This document shows positions 1 through 17,779 of a stretch of DNA of 43,886 bases, piece by piece. The position numbers and the translations under genes are program-made. This stretch comes from Paulinella micropora (taxonomy: Eukaryota; Cercozoa; Imbricatea; Euglyphida). The DNA is taken from positions 827,329-871,214 of the forward strand of contig BJOX01000051.1 in the NCBI GenBank assembly GCA_009731375.1. Reading direction: 5' to 3'. The first letter of the stretch is position 1; each line of letters begins with the position of its first letter. A model generated the notes under the pieces. That model worked only from the letters and a program-made list of their open reading frames with translations, was not told where the DNA came from and did no database searches.

Positions 1-1
1 G

Positions 2-2875
2 GATGCATCTAAGTTTGCGATTGGCGCGGTGCTGCAACAGGAAGATGAGTAGAAAAAGTTGCGCCCGATCATGTTTATTAGTAGAAAGCTGTGTGAGGCG
101 GAGCGAAATTACTGCACGCGACAGAGGGAGGCGTTGGCAGTAGTATGGGCTCTCAAGAGGCTCAGAGAATACTTGTGGGGAGGACCTCTATTCACGGTTA
201 GGACCGATCATCACAACCTTCTTTGGTTGATGAATCATGAACAAACCGGCCGTTTGGCGCGGTGGCAAGCTTTCTTGTCATGTTTCAATTTCACGATGGT
301 CTACTTACCGGGAAAGCGAAACGTAGTCGCTGATAGCCTTTCCAGGCTAGAGTTTCAGTCGGAGGTGTCGGCTCTCGTATCATCAGTGGAGATGATGGAC
401 CTGTCCACGGACAAGGTATACGAGGTGAGCCACATAGAGGCGATGCAGATGGCAAGAGGCGTTCGTTATGACCGCACGGGTCTACGATATAGTCCTCAAG
501 GCCCGGAGCATGGCATATGCTGTGAGGCGCATGTTCTCGAAGACGCTGAGTGGTCTTATGAGGCATACGAGAACGCGAAGGCGAATATAAAAGAAGAGGA
601 GGAGACGACTGAGGTCTGTACTGAACCTCCACAGGAAAATCGAAGCGAGCTTGATGAAGACCCGGAAAGGGTAGGAGTAAGGTTGGAGGACGGTACTATT
701 CATATCGCCTCGCCTACCGCGTGGAGGCAGCAACAGGCGACGGATCCGGAGTTCAAGGAGCTCATAACGTTATACAAGAACCCTAATGAGCTTAAAAAGA
801 CTCCACAGATAAAAGATCAGATGGAGATGGCGTGGAGAGATGGGCTATTGTGGTACAAGGGCCAGCATGGCAAATTTGCATCACAGCCTGACAAATGGAC
901 TCTCTGGGTACCAGAGAAGTTGAGGCGCTTTATATATGTCGCAGCCCATAACTGCCCCTTACTGGCACATCCGGGTCGACAAAGAACTCATTGGTTCATA
1001 GCGAGGCGATTTTGGTGGAAAGGGATGAAGGAGGAGATAGACAGGGAAGTGGACGCATGCATCCCATGCAAAACCACAAAGACACCGCTGAAGGCGAACT
1101 TTGGCCTGATCGGTACATTCCCGTTACACGCCGGGATGTTTGAATTTTTACACATCGATCATGTGGGACCTTTCCCCGAATCGGCAGAAGGGTACAGATA
1201 CCTTCTTACCGCAATAGATCGAGCCACCAATTATGTCTGGGTTGTTCCTGTTAAGGACGCTACAGGCAAGACAACTGCGGAGGCTCTGATCGATAGGATC
1301 GTCTCGCAGATCGGAGTGACCTAGAAAGATTGTTCTGATCGAGGTTCTGACTTTAATAATGAAGTCATCGACAGACTATCTAAGTACTACGGGATGAAAT
1401 GGCAATATGTTACTGCCTATAACCCGAGAGCGAATGGCAAGATCGAGCGGGTACATAGACCTCTCAAAGCCTCGCTTAAGATGTACTGTATGAAGAAGGA
1501 GAATCAGAGAGCCTGGGTGGAGGCAGCACCTTCATTTGCCTTTGCAATGAACTGTCTACCCTCATCGGCATTAGGAGGAGCCAGGAGCTCAGTCTCGCCA
1601 TATCAATTGGTTTACGGCCGAGAGCCTAATATCCCAACCTCACTTCTGCATCCAAAAGACACTTGGGCAGATGAGGATGAGTTGTTCGGGATGAGACTAA
1701 GAGCGAAGATGGAGGCGGAACAAATAGTTGCGGCGCACAGGGAGGCGGAGCGCAGAAAGACTGACGCACAAGGAGTGCGACAAGCGCACTTAGATCAAGT
1801 CCGTTTCCAGGTTGGGGATATTGTACTCTTGTACCATCCTCAAGTCCCTAAGGGGGTTAGCTCTAAGCTGTTTACCCACTGGAAAGGACCATACCAGATC
1901 ATGGAACAGATGGGACCTCTGAATTATAAGATCAGGGGTAGAGGGAAGGTGCAGATTGTGAATGTTCGAAGGCTGATCAAATATGACCCCTTCTTACTTG
2001 AGGATGAATCCGTTGAGGAGGCGTTGAAACGGATGAAGGAGGACTTCCAAGAGGTACCGCCTATACAGAAGGAGGATACCTTAGAGGAGGAGAATGCCTA
2101 TCGGGCACCGGTCACGGAGAAGGAGGAGACCGAGAAGGAGAGTAAGGAAGACTCAAACCGCAAAAGCGCGGCGGGGACTCAGTCTAAAGCCCCCATAGTC
2201 CGCGGCGGTACGAAGGAGAAGTTCACGGAGGCGCAGAGGAGGAGAGCGCAAAACGATCTCATCTTCGACCAACCGAGGAAGGTGGCAAGGTCGACGCGAG
2301 CGACGGATGTCCATGGAGGAGGAGGGGAGAAGGACACTAACCCGAACGCGGGTAATGTGGACATTCGACATGTGCGATGGAAGGAAGGAGAGGCGATTGC
2401 GGCCATCAAGTGGGTCCGAGACGCTTTTTATCTGTTGAGACCGGCAGAATCTCATGTTGCCGATGACACTCTCTCAGATCTTTATCTCATGCGAGCTGTG
2501 GCGGTCCCGCAGACTACACGGGCAGCACGGACATCGAAGAGATCCTTAGCAGCAAAAACGATACAACCGGTACTCCATTTTTGGAGAAGCATGGACCCTG
2601 TTGAGGATCCAAAAGCTAGACAATATTTACCGGTGTACAAAGACGCGAAAAATCTCGAGACATGGGATGATACTATTACCCTTCGAGACAAAGACCACAC
2701 TGCGTGGACTATTCAGTCACTGCCTAGAGGAGTGCTTGACATTCCTTTTGACTTATCTTTGGGCGCCATCCCTAACAAAATATGGGACATTCTGGAGGAG
2801 TCGAAGTTTGACTTGACTTTTGTTGGCGGCCCGCCACCTGGCAAAGGGGTTCGCGCAAGGCGACGAAGGCAGTAA
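2..2875 (+). pseudogene. Ty3/gypsy retrotransposon pol fragment (RNase H - integrase - C-terminal extension)
   Basis: One reading frame runs from the window edge to the TAA at 2873-2875, broken only by two TAG codons (47-49 and 1322-1324). It encodes the end of the Ty3-type RNase H (TRQREALAVVWAL, RTDHHNLLWL, LPGKRNVVADSLSR), a spacer, then integrase. The integrase shows an HHCC zinc finger (His-rich LLAHPGRQRTH, then CIPC, about 940-1080), the first catalytic Asp in LHIDHVGPF (about 1150), the second in SDRGSDF (1340) and the Glu in NGKIERVHRPLK (1435). A C-terminal GPY-like segment follows (HWKGPYQIMEQ, about 1880). After that come roughly 290 further residues, acidic/Lys-rich and then folded-looking, ending in a basic GKGVRARRRRQ tail; I do not recognise these. 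Protease, RT and 5' LTR lie outside the window. The sequence is probably inactive because of the stops, though otherwise well preserved. Confidence 0.93.
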
Positions 2876-3651
2876 GTGACATTTTTTTCTTTTATCACGC
2901 GTCGGACATTGAAAGCTGCATGTGGATTAATCTCATAGTGCCCATGTCAGATCATGTCTTATTAAAATGTTTTTATACCATTGTTGTTACTTGGCATTTT
3001 TATCGCAACATATGAGTGCGAGGGTCAATCGGCAAATGGATACGACACCGTATAAGGGGATCGCTTGTGAGTTTAGCGATGGTGTTCCTGGTACGACCCT
3101 GCTTCAAGTATCCAGGGTGATGTTCTCAAAAAATGTTCTCATAGTAGACATATTAAATTTTTTTCTTTGGATATACTTAATATCGTCATACCAGCACGGT
3201 CCGTCTCTACTTGTGTCGGCATATCGCATGGTCGGGCTCACTCACCCCGGCTTTGGATATAGTTATTAGGTCTGGCCCCCTAGTACTATATTAAGGTAAC
3301 CGATTGAATACAAGGGTATGTTATTAAAAGACAATGTATTTACTGATCGGAAGTGTTTTTGGAGAAGGAGAAAAATTATAACGCTGCTTTTATTGCAATA
3401 GTAATACTATTTGTTCTTGACATACTGCCTCAGAATTAAGTTACGGGGGGGACAACAAGTGTGGAAGGAGAGTTTTTATTTACAAAAACGAGGCTGGAGA
3501 TTTATAGTTGACTCGTGTCTGGCGTATGCGTTTTATATATCCACTGCACCGTCTATCCGTGGGTTAATGCACTTAGTTGCGACACCCCGTAGCGTTTGTG
3601 CAGAAAAGAAATCAGCAATTATATGACGAAAATATTGCATATTTCCGTCAT
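2876..3651 (+). other. 3' region of the Ty3/gypsy element, with one possible extra ORF
   Basis: This AT-rich stretch lies between the pol stop and the polypurine tract. A 100-codon open frame at 2967-3269 begins with a hydrophobic segment and has a second hydrophobic run near codons 53-70. It could be the ruin of a small third ORF (an envelope-like position), or chance. Nothing in it matches a family I know. The rest shows no coding signal. Confidence 0.4.
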
Positions 3652-3667
3652 AAAAACGGGAAGGGGT
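3652..3667 (+). promoter_or_regulatory. Polypurine tract (plus-strand primer) of the Ty3-like element
   Basis: The purine run aaaaacgggaaggggt sits immediately before the TGT start of the putative LTR. This is the position where LTR retrotransposons prime second-strand synthesis. A very similar run (ataaaatcgggagggggt) precedes the dispersed repeat at 26749. Confidence 0.55.
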
Positions 3668-3669
3668 AC

Positions 3670-3915
3670 TGTAGGCATCACCCCCCGGATAGCCGGTAAA
3701 AAGTACACTTTTTCTGGTGTCAGGTGCACCTATTTTTTTCCATTATTTTCAATATCGTTTGGCCGGATTTGACATAATGCCATTTTAACCTTGGTCTGTT
3801 GCCGTTTTCTTTTCTGCTTCACTGAGCTAATATAACGAGACATCATTCTCTTTTGGGGATTTGTGTCTAGTTGTATTACAGACTTTTTATTGAGCTATCG
3901 TCGTGGATTGTAACA
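3670..3915 (+). repeat. Putative 3' LTR of the Ty3-like element (family Y, copy 1)
   Basis: It begins TGTAGGCATCACCC right after a polypurine tract and ends TTGTAACA, so it has TG..CA-type ends over about 246 bp. A diverged second copy lies at 34238-34459, sharing the blocks GGCATCACCCCC, TGCCATTT, GGTCTGTTGCCG, TTTTCTGCTTCA and CGAGACATCATTCTC. The exact 3' end is inferred from where the two copies stop matching. Confidence 0.6.
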
Positions 3916-4495
3916 GTAACTACTCCACCGAGTACAGTCACTGGTGCCACACCCGTTCTCCCATCTAGCTCAACTAGTCCAACCACTTCGCCGCCGCTGA
4001 AAGCTCTTCTGCGACATCGACCACTTCAAATCACCCTTCGACGTCTACAGCTCCCATAACAGATATGCCGACACCATCAACCCCGGCCCCGCCCTCAGCC
4101 CCAACATGTACTGTTACACCAGCACTGCGACCGTCCGTTCGACCCTACATGCCCCCGATACACAGCATGCCTTACCCTACCCCAGACGCTTTGTCAAGTT
4201 TACATGTACTGGACTCCTCGCTCGAGCTGCGACGCCCGCTCCTCCGCGCCCCGTGTTACAACCCTTGTCAGCTTTATTCGATATCAGCCCAACAGAACCA
4301 GGAAACCTCTCCTTAGCTATGCTATCTTTTCTCAGCACGCTCCTCTCGTCCACACAGCAGCTCACTACAGCCACTTTCTATCAACCTGTCCACGCGCCAA
4401 CTTGGAGCTGGCGGGGTGCAGTGGGAACTGCCAGGCTGGGAGTCGGACTGGTCACAGTCATATCTGTCAGTCTGACTCAGCTTCGCACGCTTTGA
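3916..4495 (+). pseudogene. Ser/Thr/Pro-rich coding-like segment, frame-broken
   Basis: Directly after the LTR, a Thr/Ser/Pro-rich frame (VTVTTPPSTV..SSSTSPTTSP) runs to about 3995. A +1-shifted frame then continues the same composition (SATSTTSNHPSTST, TPSTPAPPSAPT) to about 4316. A third frame stays open to 4495. Such composition resembles the linker of a secreted or surface mucin-like protein, but there is no clear start, splice site or domain. It may be old gene debris or biased non-coding DNA. Confidence 0.3.
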
Positions 4496-4570
4496 TGGTT
4501 CAGCCTCGAGCTATATTAGTCATCGCTTCAGCTCGAGTGCGCGTACGTCCATCCGCCCTACGCACAAAGA

Positions 4571-4572
<2 letters not shown>

Positions 4573-4612
<40 letters not shown>

Positions 4613-4630
4613 CCCAAACANNNNNNNNNN
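4573..4630. repeat. Poly-T tract and 10-N gap
   Basis: A run of about 40 T ends at 4612 and is followed by gap 4621-4630. The length is unreliable in the assembly. Confidence 0.9.
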
Positions 4631-4860
4631 TACGCAGACACTTTTAATAAGAAATATAATATTTGCCACTAGTAGGGATAAGTGGGAAGCGTAAGACTCT
4701 CTCAAGTTTCAGATTGCCACTGTCTGCATCCCAAAATAAATTTCCAAACGTACACATATTATTTAATATTGACCTTCTTTGATATTTACTCTCTCGCTTC
4801 ACAATCATCCTTCGAGTGGCAAGTCTTTTCTAGTATTAAAAGTGGTGCCGCTTAGTTATT

Positions 4861-4882
4861 ACCTATCCTATCCTATCCTATC

Positions 4883-4933
<51 letters not shown>

Positions 4934-4993
4934 GTATCTATCTATGTTTCGTTTATGTATGTGCGTGTGATCTCCCTCATGTATGTATGAATC

Positions 4994-5026
<33 letters not shown>

Positions 5027-5030
5027 TTTA
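4861..5030. repeat. TATCC, TATC and GTAT microsatellites
   Basis: A (TATCC)n run at 4861-4887 passes into (TATC)n up to 4933, then a GTAT array at 4998-5027. The flanks 4631-4860 and 5031-5327 show no convincing gene; 5328 is the 3' end of the glucokinase gene on the other strand. Confidence 0.9.
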
Positions 5031-5327
5031 TTGTGAGTTTGTAAACAGGCCGATGTCGTAACTCACTCTAGCCACTGACTCGATGATAGGAATAGGATCG
5101 GAAGGACAATATATATAAAATCTGCAAACAAGCCCTGGAAGGATTAGGGTTGCTTCTTGATGTTGCTACTGACTTGAGCTTTTTTGTGCAAACATTTTCA
5201 TCACGGCTTTGAATGTAACAGGAGAAAAGGATATCAAAACCGGGTTTTCGATATTGAATGTAAGTTGACGTTGGCTTTCGAATCAGTGTCGGGCGAGACA
5301 TTTGCTAGTTGTGGGGGGGCTTGCCCC

Positions 5328-12149
<6,822 letters not shown>

Positions 12150-12299
12150 GCCCAGCTATGCAGGCTCCAAACACAACCTGCCTGGAAGCCTGCGCTCGCA
12201 GACAATCCTACGAAAAACAAATTTTGAGAAAAATTACCAAAGAGTGCCTGGAAAGAAAGAAGGGAAGGTGGAAGAGAAAATTTAAGAGAAATTTAACGA

Positions 12300-14985
12300 A
12301 GGGAAGGTGATCTCTTCTACTCTTGTCTTTTGCAAAGAGAAAAACGGGACAATGTAAATGGTATCTCTTTCTTGCCTCTTGTTGACAACAATCATCACAA
12401 CATCAACATCTCTTGCAGCACACTCACACTTCTTGCCTGCGATGGTTTGGTTCTTCGATCTTTTCCATCCGCCAAATGCGCCGTAATGGACGGGACCCCG
12501 GTGCTTGCTGAGTGGCACCATTCACGGCCTTTTCTATCCAAAAAGGGACGAAACAGCTTGGTGCATATGCAGGTGGAAGGAGACAATAGTACTGACAATG
12601 GGATGGTTAGTAGTGAAAGGGAATGGGGCGGCTGAGTTATTTGCAAAACAATATCAGTCCCAATCAAATAGACCATCGAATATGATGGCCCCTAGTCCAC
12701 ATATCCCTTCTATTATCCAGCCTGGCCTTACTCAAAATAGTTCTAGTAATAGTATCCAGCCTGACCTTACTCAAAATAGTTCTAGTAATAATAATAATAA
12801 TTCATTAGATAAAACATCTTTTTCTGATGAAGAGATTACAGAGGCTGAGTCTTCTTAAAGCCTAATAAGAGTGTTGGACAGGATGGCATTTCTGGTGAAC
12901 TTTTTCTTAATTTATTGAAATCCGCACCAAATGTCAGAAAGTTATTCGTACTCTTATTTAATAGATGTTTACAAACAGGCACGAAACCTTTGGATTATAC
13001 AAAAGGAGTCTAAAAGGAATAATAAAACCTATTTATAAAGGTAAAGGAGATAGAGCAAATGCTTCTCAGAACAGACCGGTTACACTGGTCTGTTATTGAT
13101 AAGTTTTATGCTGCGCTTTTATTGAATAGATTGAAAGCGTGGGTAGATTCGTCTAATCTTTTGCCTGTTGAACAGGGTGGGGCTCGTAAAGGAAGGGAAG
13201 TCAGCACCAAATCTTTCTTCTTCACGAAGGTATCACTAATCACAAAGGTCCAACTTTTGCTGCCTTTCTTGATGTCTCTAAAGCGTTTGATTATGTGGAG
13301 AGAGACATTTTGTGGAGAAAACTAGAAAGTTTGGGTATATCTTCTTTTTTCCTGTCCGCCCTGAAAGGTCTTTATGCCAGAGTACAGAATAGAGTAGATA
13401 CGGATGAAGGCATGTCCCCTTGGTTTGATACCAATAGAGGTGTAAGGCAAGGGTGCCCTCTGTCCCCTCTATTGTAAGGCAAGGGTGCCCTCTGTCCCCT
13501 CTATCATACTGTCTTTATACCTCTGATTTAGCCAATAAATTACGTTCTTCTACTAAAGGAGTTACACTCTTTGCTCAAGACAAAGAACTTTCCTTTTCTC
13601 TATCGTTAAGTTGCCTCTTAAATATCGATGACATTGTCCTATTATCTAACTCTGCCCATGATTTGCAGAAACAATTAGATGTTTGTGCTATGTGGCTAAA
13701 GATAATAATGCTGAATTTAATCAAGACAAATCTAATATTGTTATTTTCAATGATAAGAATAATAACGGCACTCACAATCGGACTCTTATGGGATAAAATG
13801 TCCTAGAGGCAGAAGCCTACAAATATTTGGGAGTTATTTGTGATAAAAATTTGTCTTGGAAAATGATGAAGGCTGATAGGATAAAAAAGCTAAGCAGTGC
13901 ATCAATATGGAACTTGCTATGGGAATAAGAAGGGGGGGTGCACCTAATATAGCTATGCAACTTATTACCTCTTCAGTGTTTCAGTCAATGGATTGGGGGT
14001 CTGAATTTTGGCACCCAAAAAGAACATGGGAAGAAGGCAACAAAATAAATTATTATTTAGCTCGCAAAATTTTGCGTGTACCTAAAGACTTTCCTAATAT
14101 TGCCTGTCAAGGGGAGTTAGGATTATGGTCAGTAGTTGGAAGAGGGAATATGAAAAGACTTTCTTTTTTAAAGTCCCTGCTCTCGTTCCCTGACCACAGT
14201 TCGCTTCACCACATGTTCAGGATCAGTTTACTGAATACTTTAAGCAAAGCTAACAATAATTGGGTTGGAAGGGTTATAATAGACCTTAAAATGATCAAGC
14301 CTGATTTATCCACAAATGATATGCTTTTATTTATTAAGAATAGCCCTAAAACCACAATTAAAATGCTCATTCATAATTATGAGCAACAGGAATGGGTCAA
14401 AAATTTATCCATTTCAAACTTATCTTTCTATAAATCAGTAAAGAAAAATTTATCCATGGAACTTTATTTAACGAAAGGTAATTATGAGGGTGGGAGAAGA
14501 TTGATCTCTCTCGCTAGAGCAGGTTGCCTTCGTTTTGGCCTTTCTCATAGAGGCTTTGGTACTCCTGTGAATATTCCCTGTGAAATTTGCACAACAAATG
14601 AACATTCAGAACTACATGTATTTAATGATTGCGCTTTAACAATGCCTATTCTAAGGTCTCTGCAACTGAAATATTTGGCTCGACTTTTTCTCCTAATGGT
14701 ACTATTTCTAGTAACCATTGGACATCTTTATTAGGCACTTGGTCCTTAAACTCTTCTTTTCATACTGATGTTATGAGGGGTTTTCTGAAGGACTTCAATG
14801 TAGCCATGAAAGAGCTTTTATAAGCTCTAGGTTGTCATAAACTCATATATAGGTCGCATGGTTAGTTGCGGAGGTTTCTTTTCTTGGAATAGTGGGTGCT
14901 TGGATTCGACCTTGATAATGGAGTCTTCTTGGATCATCCTCAGACTTGTGTTTAGTTTAGGGAATTTCGGACTTTTAGTATGTAA

Positions 14986-14987
<2 letters not shown>
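12300..14987 (+). mobile_element. L1/Tx1-like non-LTR retrotransposon, degenerate
   Basis: Reverse-transcriptase motifs appear in order but in shifting frames: KPNKSVGQDGISGELF (about 12860), NRPVTL (13070), FLDVSKAFDYVERDILW (motif A, about 13268), GVRQGCPLSPLL (13440), NIDDIVLLSNS (motif C, altered from the usual x-A-D-D, about 13625). A long C-terminal frame at 13907-14734 follows, with a CCHC finger C-x2-C-x8-H-x4-C (CEIC..HVFNDC) typical of LINE C termini. Frameshifts near 12858 and 13320, plus a 32-bp tandem duplication at 13442-13505, make it inactive. Another tandem repeat (39 bp) lies near 12718-12795. The 5' limit is uncertain; recognisable sequence starts about 12500. It ends in a poly-T tract and gap. 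It lies just upstream of the glucokinase start, in the opposite direction. Confidence 0.85.
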
Positions 14988-15038
<51 letters not shown>

Positions 15039-15880
15039 NNNNNNNNNNNNNNNNNNNNNNNNNNNNNNNNNNNNNNNNNNNNNNNNNNNNNNNNNNNNNN
15101 NNNNNNNNNNNNNNNNNNNNNNNNNNNNNNNNNNNNNNNNNNNNNNNNNNNNNNNNNNNNNNNNNNNNNNNNNNNNNNNNNNNNNNNNNNNNNNNNNNNN
15201 NNNNNNNNNNNNNNNNNNNNNNNNNNNNNNNNNNNNNNNNNNNNNNNNNNNNNNNNNNNNNNNNNNNNNNNNNNNNNNNNNNNNNNNNNNNNNNNNNNNN
15301 NNNNNNNNNNNNNNNNNNNNNNNNNNNNNNNNNNNNNNNNNNNNNNNNNNNNNNNNNNNNNNNNNNNNNNNNNNNNNNNNNNNNNNNNNNNNNNNNNNNN
15401 NNNNNNNNNNNNNNNNNNNNNNNNNNNNNNNNNNNNNNNNNNNNNNNNNNNNNNNNNNNNNNNNNNNNNNNNNNNNNNNNNNNNNNNNNNNNNNNNNNNN
15501 NNNNNNNNNNNNNNNNNNNNNNNNNNNNNNNNNNNNNNNNNNNNNNNNNNNNNNNNNNNNNNNNNNNNNNNNNNNNNNNNNNNNNNNNNNNNNNNNNNNN
15601 NNNNNNNNNNNNNNNNNNNNNNNNNNNNNNNNNNNNNNNNNNNNNNNNNNNNNNNNNNNNNNNNNNNNNNNNNNNNNNNNNNNNNNNNNNNNNNNNNNNN
15701 NNNNNNNNNNNNNNNNNNNNNNNNNNNNNNNNNNNNNNNNNNNNNNNNNNNNNNNNNNNNNNNNNNNNNNNNNNNNNNNNNNNNNNNNNNNNNNNNNNNN
15801 NNNNNNNNNNNNNNNNNNNNNNNNNNNNNNNNNNNNNNNNNNNNNNNNNNNNNNNNNNNNNNNNNNNNNNNNNNNNNNNN
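14988..15880. repeat. Poly-T tract and 842-N gap
   Basis: About 49 T then two A, then N from 15039 to 15880. Content unknown. Confidence 0.95.
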
Positions 15881-16290
15881 CGCCTGATGATCGGGGCCAC
15901 CGATGGAGCTCCTGAGGACAAGACTGCACTAAGCCGAGGCTATTCCGCAGTCCCAGCAACCTCTTGCAAGACGTCACCGAATGTGCAAGTGCATACACCA
16001 AGCGCGGTTGCTAGAGCTGCCTCGAACCCACCCATAACAATCTGGTGTCTGCTGGGTCCTGGGCTATCAACCAGCATATGCGGAGTTTAAGATCTTTTAC
16101 GCGCGCAACGACCCTCCTCCCCAGCATCTAGCACCAAAGGGTTATGAGTTGGCGTCACAGTTTAACGCCTTGAGGCCATTGGGCTGGAACTCTGTTTAGC
16201 AAGTGTGACTAGGTTTTTTCATCGGGATTTCCCTCAAATATGTCACAGTCAACACTCCAAGGAATAATAATAATAATAGTAATAATAATA
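15881..16290 (+). repeat. AAT-tailed dispersed repeat, copy 1 (family R1)
   Basis: About 380 bp similar to 38790-39150. Shared blocks include CACTAAGCCGAGG, GTAACCTCTTGCAA-like, CCCACCCATAACAAT, GATCTTTTA and GGGCTGGAACTCTG, followed by ACTCCAA and an AATAATA tail. A microsatellite 3' tail suggests a non-LTR (SINE- or LINE-derived) retroposon. I see no conserved protein. Confidence 0.7.
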
Positions 16291-16425
16291 ATAATAGCAG
16301 CAGTAGTAGTAGTAGTAGTAGTAGTAGCAGTAGTAGTAAGTAAGTAAGTAAGTAAGTAGGTAAGTCAGTAGGTAAGTCAGAAGGTAGGTAAGTAGGTAAG
16401 TAGGTAAGTAGGTAAGTAGTAGTAT

Positions 16426-16488
<63 letters not shown>

Positions 16489-16939
16489 GTAGTAGGTAGT
16501 AGGTAGTAGGTAGGTAGTAGGTAGGTAGTAGGTAGGTAGGTGGTAGGTAGGTAGTAGGTAGGTAGCAGGTAGGTAGTAGGTAGGTAGTAGGTAGGTAGGT
16601 GGTAGGTAGATAGGTTGTAGGTAGGTAGGTAGTAGGTAGGTAGGTAGTAGGTAGTAGGTAGGTAGTAGGTAGGTAGGTAGTAGGTAGGTATACTACTACT
16701 ACCCACCTACTACCCATCTACTACCCACCTACTACCCACCTCTACCTACCTACTACCTGCCTACTACCTGCCTACTACCTGCCTACCTGCCTACTACCTG
16801 CCTACTACCTACCTACTACCTACCTACGACCTACCTACTACCTACCTACTACCTACCTACCTACTACCTACCTACCTACTACCACCTACTAGCGTAGTAG
16901 TAATAGTAGTTTAAAAGGAAACCAACCCCCTTTACGAAG

Positions 16940-16978
<39 letters not shown>

Positions 16979-16985
16979 GCTACTG

Positions 16986-17053
<68 letters not shown>

Positions 17054-17066
17054 GCTACTACTATTA
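16262..17066. repeat. Near-palindromic TAG/GTAG - CTAC/TAC satellite
   Basis: The plus strand reads (AAT)n, (TAG)n and GTAA/GTAG runs up to about 16690. It then switches to the complementary CTAC/CTACC/TAC motifs from about 16691 to 17066, interrupted by a short unique stretch (about 16893-16938). The two halves could pair into a hairpin of several hundred bases. Confidence 0.9.
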
Positions 17067-17084
17067 ACTGTTGGTTCTTTCTAG

Positions 17085-17225
17085 GACTCTGTTGGCCTCT
17101 ATACTCGCCAGAATGAGGTCCAACTCCTAGCTTTAGTCAACATAATGATTTCTCTTTTGCCTTTCAGTGGCGTTGTAGAAGATGGAACGTCGGCAGAAGA
17201 TCTTTACTCGGGCATCATGGACTGG
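17085..17225 (+). CDS. Two exons of an unrecognised host protein
   Basis: Exon 17085-17117 (acceptor ctttctag, donor GTCCAA, phase 2) joins exon 17168-17225 (acceptor cctttcag, donor GTAAAA). It reads TLLASILARM, then SGVVEDGTSAEDLYSGIMDW. The 50-bp intron between is short, and its donor is identical to that of glk exon 3. The second exon ends in phase 0, which matches the phase-0 start of the exon at 23148. These may therefore be the upstream part of the same gene across a 5.9 kb intron. I do not recognise the family. Confidence 0.5.
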
Positions 17226-17325
17226 GTAAAAATATCTCTCTCTTCTCTCTCTTCTCTCTTCTCTCTCTCTCTCTCTCTCTCGCTCTCTCGCTCTTTCTTC
17301 TTCTTCTTCTTCTTCGCTTTTATTG
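17226..17325. repeat. CT and TTC microsatellite
   Basis: (CT)n with CTT/TTC variants just downstream of the exon donor at 17226. The stretch 17326-17780 is AT-rich, with a short poly-T (17728-17742), and shows no gene. Confidence 0.9.
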
Positions 17326-17779
17326 AAATAACAATTTTACCATTGGACTCAGGGAACGTCCACGTGAAAAGTATAGCTAGTAAGTTTTTCCTTTATCTAA
17401 GGTGGAAACCTAGTTATTCAATTCAGTATTAGGTAAAATATTAAATTGGTATTTAGCGGCTCGGTATTACATTATTAATATAAATATTTATGTTTGGATA
17501 TATTGCGCGGTGATATTATTATATTATGTTATGGATATATGTTATTGTAAAGGTGTAGTAGTTTATGTGTGGCGGCCCCCCTCTTTTCTTTTTCATAACT
17601 GAGACGTGACAAGAAAAAATGAAAGAGGGGGGGGAGTTGGGAGTGGGCGTGGTTGACCAGATACGTCGACTGATTCAGAGAGTTCTCCTTCAAGTAGCAG
17701 ACAGAGGAGCAAGCCTGTTCCATAGTTTTTTTTTTTTTTTTTCTGTTTGTTTGTTTGTTTGTTGTTTTTTTGCGCGTGC

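Noticed and set aside
47-1324. TAG reassigned to an amino acid
   Set aside because: Only two TAG codons in one transposon copy support it, while the inferred last exon of TRF4 ends in TAG and the other host genes read normally.
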